From: Eulemur rufifrons
Taxonomy: Eukaryota > Chordata > Mammalia > Primates > Lemuridae
Length of the DNA stretch: 64,000 nt
Direction: 5' to 3'
NCBI RefSeq assembly: GCF_041146395.1
Contig: NC_090996.1
Coordinates: 35,240,738 to 35,304,737, forward strand
Of the stretch, positions 56,601 through 64,000 are shown one piece after another. The notes below the pieces were generated by a model. It was not told where the DNA came from. It did not search any database and saw nothing but the letters and a program-made list of their open reading frames with translations. Positions within the stretch are counted from its first letter, which is position 1. The number at the start of each line of letters is the position of its first letter. The translations under genes were made by a program, and so were the position numbers.

Positions 56601-59600
56601 AGGCAGACCAGGTATTAACTAAGTCCCCTCCGTGGCTCCCACGGCCCCTGCAGGCGCTGTCCGCGGCCGACCCCACCTCCAGCTTGATTTCCTGTCTGGA
56701 AAGGAGCTCAGTGGTACTTATCATAATTACGTTGTGTTTATGCCCCAAACCCTCGCGCCTGCCCTCTAGGCAAAGCGGACTCGGGTCTAGAAACATACCC
56801 CTGTGTTCCTGGAGTTCCTTGGTCCCTCTTCTTCCTCATCCCCTCCCCACCTGTCAGTATCCTTCTAGAAGCCTTTCCTGGTGGCTCTGCCCTTGCCGCC
56901 ACTGCAGGGGCCCTGGGCGAGCCTTCTATACGCACAGCTCTTCTGGCAGGTCTCACCCCATCCCAGGTCAGAGGTCCTCAAGGCCATCAGCTGGCATTTC
57001 ATCCTCTTCCTCACAGGCGGAGCCCAGTGAGACGCCAGGTACAGAAGCAGCAGATGAGCAAATGCTCATCAAACTGCGCCGCCTACTGCCCTCTCCTGCG
57101 GGGTTGCACAATTTAGGACGGGTGCCAGGTGTGTACTCCACGTCTGCACGAGCACGGGCATGGTCTCACCCCAGGACCTCCTTTCACCCTGTCCTGGTCC
57201 TGGGCACTAGGGCTGTGGTCAGCTGAGCCCCTGAAAGACAGTCGGTGGGACGCCAGTGACAGGCGGGAGGGGAGGTGCTGGGGAGGGGCCGAGGGTGACC
57301 TGTGCATAAGCCTCCCCCACTTCCAGCCCCTCTCCAGCCCCCAGAGCCTGTCTCCTTGTAGAACCGTGGACATTCTCCATGGTTCAGTCCCTGGTTTCCT
57401 GTCTTACCATGTTTCATCTCCAACCGGGACATTTACAGGCTACTCTTGGCTTCGCAGGGCTTGGTGGCTGGGTCCATTGCAGGAGACTGGAGGAGAGTCT
57501 GGCCAGAGCTAGCTGGGTGGCGTGCCAGGGCCTGTGTGGTCTGCTCCTGTCCCTGGAGTCAGCCTGGTGGCCCTGGGCTCCCCGTTCCACCTCAATTCCA
57601 GTGGCTTTTTGTTCTCTTAGTCTGGGAGTGCGGTTCTTTGCTGGACCCTGAGACTCGGGGGCCGGGAGGCCCTGGTGTGTGTCCAGGGCTGGGGGGAGGG
57701 CAGGGCAATTGGAGCTAGAGAGAGGACAGCAATGACCAGTGTGGGGGACGAGGGATGGAGTCATTGTTCTCTGAGAAAGGGGTGGGGGCTGAGTCTGAAG
57801 TTCCTGAAGCTTAGGAGGGGCCTGGGGGGTGGGGGAGGCAGCTGCCCCAGGCTTGGGGTCTTCCTGAGCACCGAGCCCAGCAAGACTGGCCATGTGCCTG
57901 TCTGGGCAGCTGGGGACGGACGCTTGCCCTGGAGGTGAGCGCGGATGGAGTGGGGCCTGGCCTGGGGGTCCTGTCTGCTGGCCAGGCTGGCCCTGCTCTT
58001 CAGAGTGGGCTTACTGGCCGTGACACTGCTGTGTGGGGAGATTCACTTGGGGCTTTCCACACTGGGGGGAGAAGGTGACTGGGGCCCGGACCTCTGCACC
58101 CCCGTCCACATGTGCCCGCACCCACACCCGGGATATGCACACCCACGCCGTGTCAGGGACAGGCACGTCTGTCCTGTGCCTTCTGCAGAGCATGGGCCTC
58201 CTGAGCCTGTGTCCAGGTGTTCACGGTCACCTCTCAGCCATGGGGATCACAGACGGGGCATGGCTGGACAGACTTGGCCGCAGAGCCCCAGTGGCCTGAC
58301 CTGGGGCCACCTGGATGATGCCCTGCCCTCCCCTAGGGGCTGAAGGGCTTCCATGCCGAGGCCTGGCTTGAGGCCAAGAAGGTGGAGGAGGTGGAAATGG
58401 GGGAGCCCAGGCTCCGTGGGACCCTCCTGCAGCCCCCTGCAGACCCTCCTTGGGGATAAAGGCCTGGGTAAAGGATTGCTACATTGTTATGAGTTGAGCT
58501 GCCGGGCTGGTGGGTGAGTAGCAATTTTCAGGGCCCAGTTGTGCATCCTGGGGACCTGGCTCCCTGCCCCGGTCAAGCAGGGACCAGTAGCAAATGGCCC
58601 TCTGTGCTGATCCCTCCAGGAACACCCACGGGAAGGGAAGGCGGCTGGCCGGAAGCAGGCTGGGGGCCACCCCTCTGCGGAGAGGGGCCTGGTTCCTCCT
58701 GGCAAACCCTGCGTCCCTCTCTCCTCTCTACTCCTGCCCAGGGGAAGATCTTCCTGTGTCCCTCCTGACACTGGGGATCTGATCTGCCCTGGCAAACCCC
58801 GGGCAGCCCCAGGACCTTTCTCTGTTAGTGTACCCAGGTCACCAGGAACCAGATGTCCCGGGTTCTGGCAGGCCAAGCTGGCTTGCCACTGTGAGGCCAG
58901 GGAGGCTTTCCCCTCTACTCTTGTCCCTAAGGAAGACGGAATTATGAGGTGCTCAGGTCCCCCAAGGAGAGAGCAGATTCAGGGCACCCCTGCTTGTACT
59001 GTGGGCACTGTGACATGTCCTCTGCCCCCTTATCATAAAGAACAGTCACAGAGCACTTAGGATGGGGCACTCAGAGGCAGGAGCTAGTGTCACCTTTGCT
59101 CGATGAAGTGGAAAAGTGAGGATGGGGCTGCCCAGTCACCTGCCAGGGGGCAGAGCGGGGCTTGAATCAGCCCTGAAGGCCCCAGAGCCTTGCTGCCAGC
59201 CTCGCCCCGTCCGCAGCCATGGGCTTGGCCCTGTGGGCCTGGGGGTGGTGGGATGGGGGAAGGCCTTTCTCCGGGGCCCCTCCTTGGAAGGGAACCACAT
59301 CCTCTATGTGCCCCGGCAAACCAGGCATCTGAAGTGGGAAAAAACCCACCGAAATCAAGGACAGCCGGGCCTGCCCTCTGGCCACAGTACCCGCCTCTGC
59401 TCCCCTTGCAGGCTCTGAATCAAATCTAGCAGGCTGTGGGAGCGAGTCTGGGGGTTAGAGGGTGTGGTTTTCAGGGAGGGAGTTCCCAGAGTTCCTGTAT
59501 GTGTGAAATCCCACACGGAGGGAGGAAAGGCAGTTAGTAATCACGTTCCAGAGTGGGGCAGCTGCTTCCATGCCACGCCCTGCTGCTGGCGGGCCTGGGC

Positions 59601-60490
59601 CGGGGGTGCCCGGGGAAGAGGCAGAGAGGGGTGTGGGTGAGGGACACGCACAGACACTCTCAGTCACACATGTGTGCACGTACACACACTGACGGTCACT
59701 CAGTCACTCAACAAACGTTTATGAGCACTCACCGTGGTTGGGTGTGGAGCCACAGAAGGGATCAAGACTGACCCATCCCTGCCCTTGCAGAGCTCGTGGG
59801 CAGGCGGAGGCAGATGGGTGTCTCAACCGCCCTCAAGGGGATGGTTACAGACTGAGAAGGGGCAGACAGAGCGGGATGCTGGCCATCGGTCTGTGAGGCC
59901 AGGCTGGGCCCTGCTCCCACCATGACTGTGCTCCCTGGGACCCCTTCCTGCTCTGGCCCCCCGTGTCGTCCCCCCAGGGATGGGGTTTCCTGGGCCTTCT
60001 CCCTCCCACACGCTCCCTCCGCCGCGTCAGGCCTCACTCCACATGCTGACCGTCTGCCTGTCTGAGGCCGGGCAAGGCGGGTGGACAGACAGACCACCTA
60101 CCTGGCTGTCCTGCCTGGACAGGGGTCCAGAGGAGCTCAGGCGTGGGGGACCCTCAAAGCTGCTGGGCCCCTGGGAGACCCGGCTGGGCAGAAGGAACTT
60201 GCTAATGCCTGTTTCTTGGCAGAGGAGGCTCACGCAGACAGAGGTGAGTGACCCTCCCAGGGCACAGGGACAGCCCCCACCCTATGTCCCCATGGCTTGG
60301 TCTCTCTTTTACCATGTGGCCCAGAGAGGGGATCCACCATCCATAGGTCACGCAGGAGCCAGCCCGGAGCTGGGGCTGGGCCCCAGGGGTGGCAGGGCAG
60401 GGGCAGAGAGAGCAGTGCCCAGATATCTGGGGAGGGGGGAGGACGCAGCCCTGTGCGTGAGGAGCCCAGAGAGGAAGGATCTGGAACTAT
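56601..60490. other. Spacer, no gene recognised
   Basis: Mostly unique-looking, GC-moderate sequence. About 59060-59180 and 59700-59800 look like worn MIR/L2 pieces ('AACAAACGTTTATGAGCACTC…'). 59640-59700 is rich in CA/CACA words. No splice-consistent reading frame was found. Confidence 0.4.
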
Positions 60491-61032
60491 CACCTTCATC
60501 AGGGGTCGCACATGGAATCCCACATGACCCAGCAATTCCTCTCCTAGGCACACACCTGAGAGAAACGGACAGGTCCACACGAACCCTTATGCACGAATGT
60601 TCATAGCAGCATTATTCATAATGCACTTCCAAAACGTGGAAACAGCCCAAATGTCCCTCAAGGGACGAGGAATAAACCAAATGTGGGCTGTCCACACGAA
60701 GGAGCATCATTCTGCCATAAGCAAGGGATGACGCACTGACACAGGCGACATGCATACACCGGGAAGACACTGCTAAGCGAGAGAAGCCAGACACAGAAGG
60801 ACAAATGTATGATGCATTTCTATGACATGTCCAGAGTAGGCAAATCCACAGAGACAGGACGTAGGTTGGTGGTTGCCAGGGGGTGGCGGGGATTTCTTTT
60901 TGGGGTGACGAAAATGTTCTGAAATGGGTTGTGGTGATGACTGCACAACATCATGAATATACTGGACACCACTGGACTGTGCACTTCAACCTCTGAGTTG
61001 TACGGTTTGTGAATTATGTCTCAGTAAAGCTA
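60491..61032 (+). mobile_element. L1 LINE 3' end (old L1M type)
   Basis: The order 'ATGACCCAGCAATTCC', 'TCATAGCAGCATTATTC', 'GGAAACAGCCCAAATG', 'GTTGGTGGTTGCCAGGGGG', 'CTGGACTGTGCACTTC' and 'TATGTCTCAGTAAAGCT' is the standard 3' end of old L1 elements. Confidence 0.85.
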
Positions 61033-62590
61033 CCACCAGAAAGGACCTCAGAGTCAGGATCGGGGTCTCCCTCTTACAAAGAAGGAACAGGGGCTCAGGG
61101 CTGGGAAGAGCCAGAGGCCCTGTGGCCAGAGGAGGTGGGGCTGGAACAAGCCTCAGCCCCCACCCCAGGGATGGGCTCCAGGTCCTGCCCTCCAGGGGCT
61201 CCCTGCTGGGAGTCTGGTCTCCTCCTCCCCAACTAACCGTCACCTCCAGAAAGCCTTTCCTGAGCCCTCCGCCCATTCGGAGCCTTCCACTGACCAGCAT
61301 TTATTGAGCGCCTGCGGGGTGCCAGGCTCTGTGTTAGGTGCTGGGATACACTGGTGAGCAAACACCCCAGATTTGCACCACCCCTCACGGGAGGGGAGAT
61401 GGAGGGTGGGGGCAGGGGGCCAGCTTCCAGTAGAACTCTGCATGCAGACGCCTTGTCCCTGGACCTCACCCTGCCCCAACATGGTCTGCATCCTGCCGTT
61501 CTTGGTCAATGCCTCCTGGAAGGTCCTCTGGCCCTCAGCAGATGAGGGGCTAAGGCACAGTCACCCAGCAGGCGGATGGCAGAGCAAAAGCCAGGAGATG
61601 GGAATGACCATGTTGGTGCTGGCGCAGGGAGGTGGAGGGGCCACCAGGGAATACAAACTGGAATTTGGAGTCCTGAACAGTGACTGCTGAGACTGGTGGG
61701 TGCTGCAGGCTGGGCGGGACCCTCCCCAGGACACAGTTGTAAGGAGAGCCAGCTTGTCTGGAACAAATCCCATTTTCAGCTAGACCAGAAGAACTTCCCC
61801 TGACCCCACGTGTGCTGGCACGCTCTCCAGATGGTGCTGAACCAACCTGCCTGCGGGGCTCCTGGCTGCGGGTTGCCCTCACGGGCGGGTGCAGCCCCAG
61901 CATCTGGACCCTGGTTGGGGGCCTGGTCAGTGCTCTCCACCCCATCAGCCCCGGGGGGCCCCATCTGGCCAGGCTGTTCCTAGGTGGGAGCTAGGAAATG
62001 GCTGTGGGTCACGGAAGCCTCCTGCACTTCCGAGGCAGCCCAGGCTGCTGGGACTGGTCCAGATGCCATTAGGCCCAGGAACTGTTCATTAAGGAGCAGA
62101 ACCCAGGACTGAGGTGTCAGGACATAGGCTGGGCGTCTGCGCGGAGCCTGTGCCCGCCTGGCATCCTCCCCACAGCCGGGAAGGCTGGTGCAGAGGCAGA
62201 GAGAGGACCCAGGTCCAATTCTACCTCTATGCCAGGCTGTGCAAGTTGCTCACCCTCTGGGAAGCTCAGGCTACTCTCCTCTGCCTTCCGAGCAGGCTGG
62301 GGGGTGGGGGAGGGGGGGCTGGGGTCGTTCCTGAACCTTGGGGGGATGAAGCTGCTGCAAGTGTCCCGACCCAGGAAGTCCCACAGCCGGGGACTCTCAC
62401 ACCCCTCGGAGGAGCTCCCAGGGCAGGAGCTGAGCGCCAGTCCTCCCCGCAGCACAGGTGTCCTCCAATCCCTCACACCTCCAGTGGGAGCTACTTGGTC
62501 ACCCACGTCCCAGGGGAAGGCAGGTGGACTAGGCTGGGCAGGAGGTGTGACCCCATAGACAGGATCAGGGGACTCAGCTCTCCACCGCGC
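61033..62590. other. Spacer with MIR/L2 pieces
   Basis: About 61295-61370 is a MIR/L2-type end in minus sense ('CATTTATTGAGCGCCTGC…GATACACTGGTGAGC'). About 62200-62290 reads like MIR in plus sense. No gene was seen. Confidence 0.45.
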
Positions 62591-62799
62591 CCCTGGGAAG
62601 GACGGCTGTCTTCTCTGAGCCTGTTTCCCCGACTCTAAAACGGTAACTGGACCTGCCTAGTCCTCCCCAGCAGGCAGGGCTGTGACCCAGATGAACCGCT
62701 GGGCCGACTGTCGGCTGGGAGTGCAAGGCCGCCCATTCCCCGCCGCACACCCCTCCCCCACGTTCTGGGAACCCCCTCTGCGCACGAGGGTGCTGGCCT

Positions 62800-63780
<981 letters not shown>

Positions 63781-64000
63781 TGAGCGCCCGGCCCACGCGC
63801 CCCGCGGCTTTGGTGCGCCCGGCGGTGCCTTCCTGGGAGGGCCTCGTGCGCGCCGGGGTCTCTCTGGGCACGCAGCGGGGCAAGGTCTCTGGGCAGGACC
63901 CCAAGGAACAGCTCCGAAAGGAGGAATGGTACCTGGTTGCGGGTCCCAGAAACTTTGGAAACTCCGGGGAAAGCCCTGGTTCGTGTCTGCTGAGGGACCC

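Noticed and set aside
55675..56796. Long open frames on both strands (373 codons minus, about 240-256 plus) in the orphan CpG island
   Set aside because: GC-rich composition removes stops on all strands; the translations repeat the 20-bp minisatellite and match no family I recognise.

Overview
The window is primate nuclear DNA, most likely from a strepsirrhine (lemur or galago type). It has split genes with GT-AG introns, CpG-island promoters, MIR/L2/L1 relics and Alu elements. Most Alus carry a strepsirrhine-style linker between the monomers (tracts resembling 'AACTAAAAATAGAAAAA') and the phrases 'GCTAGGCTGACGCCACGGC' and 'GAGCAAGAGCGAGACC', which differ from the usual human AluY/S text. Gene order matches human 16p13.3 read in reverse: ZNF598 (+, 3' end only), SYNGR3 (-), GFER (-), NOXO1 (+), TBL3 (-), RNF151 (-), SNHG9 (-), RPS2 (+) with SNORA64 and SNORA10 in its introns, NDUFB10 (-), RPL3L (+), MSRB1 (+, selenoprotein) and HS3ST6 (+, first exon only).

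Layout. 1-1660 holds the last three coding exons and 3' UTR of ZNF598. 1660-10790 is a repeat-filled spacer: a mariner relic, an MLT1-like LTR, several L1 3' ends and six Alu copies. 10.8-15.1 kb is SYNGR3, 17.1-19.5 kb GFER, 19.5-22.4 kb a GC-rich divergent spacer, 22.4-24.6 kb NOXO1, and 24.6-30.6 kb the 22-exon TBL3. 32.2-34.25 kb is RNF151. 35.2-38.0 kb is the SNHG9/RPS2 divergent pair, 38.1-40.3 kb NDUFB10, 41.5-42.5 kb three Alus in a row, 43.0-49.7 kb RPL3L. 49.84-50.37 kb is a 98-bp tandem repeat in front of MSRB1, and 50.5-54.6 kb is MSRB1 with its SECIS. 54.6-63.3 kb is mostly unassigned spacer with an orphan CpG island, and 63.37-63.78 kb is HS3ST6 exon 1.

The genes do not form one pathway. 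RPS2, TBL3 (small-subunit processome), RPL3L, ZNF598 (ribosome quality control) and the two snoRNAs all serve ribosome production or surveillance. GFER and NDUFB10 act in mitochondria. Exon joins were worked out by hand from splice sites and frame. The summed coding lengths give SYNGR3 229 aa, GFER 206, NOXO1 359, TBL3 856, RNF151 245, RPS2 293, NDUFB10 180, RPL3L 407 and MSRB1 116.

No wholly new gene system was found. The most unusual observations are: the 98-bp tandem array in the MSRB1 promoter with an alternating higher-order pattern; the apparently lost TBL3 stop codon next to an in-frame poly(A)-type hexamer; a perfect TISU element at the GFER start lying inside a long upstream open frame; the RNF151 stop codon embedded in its own AATAAA; an 81-nt in-frame NOXO1 intron; and a 26-bp tandem duplication of an NRF1-like site in front of NDUFB10.
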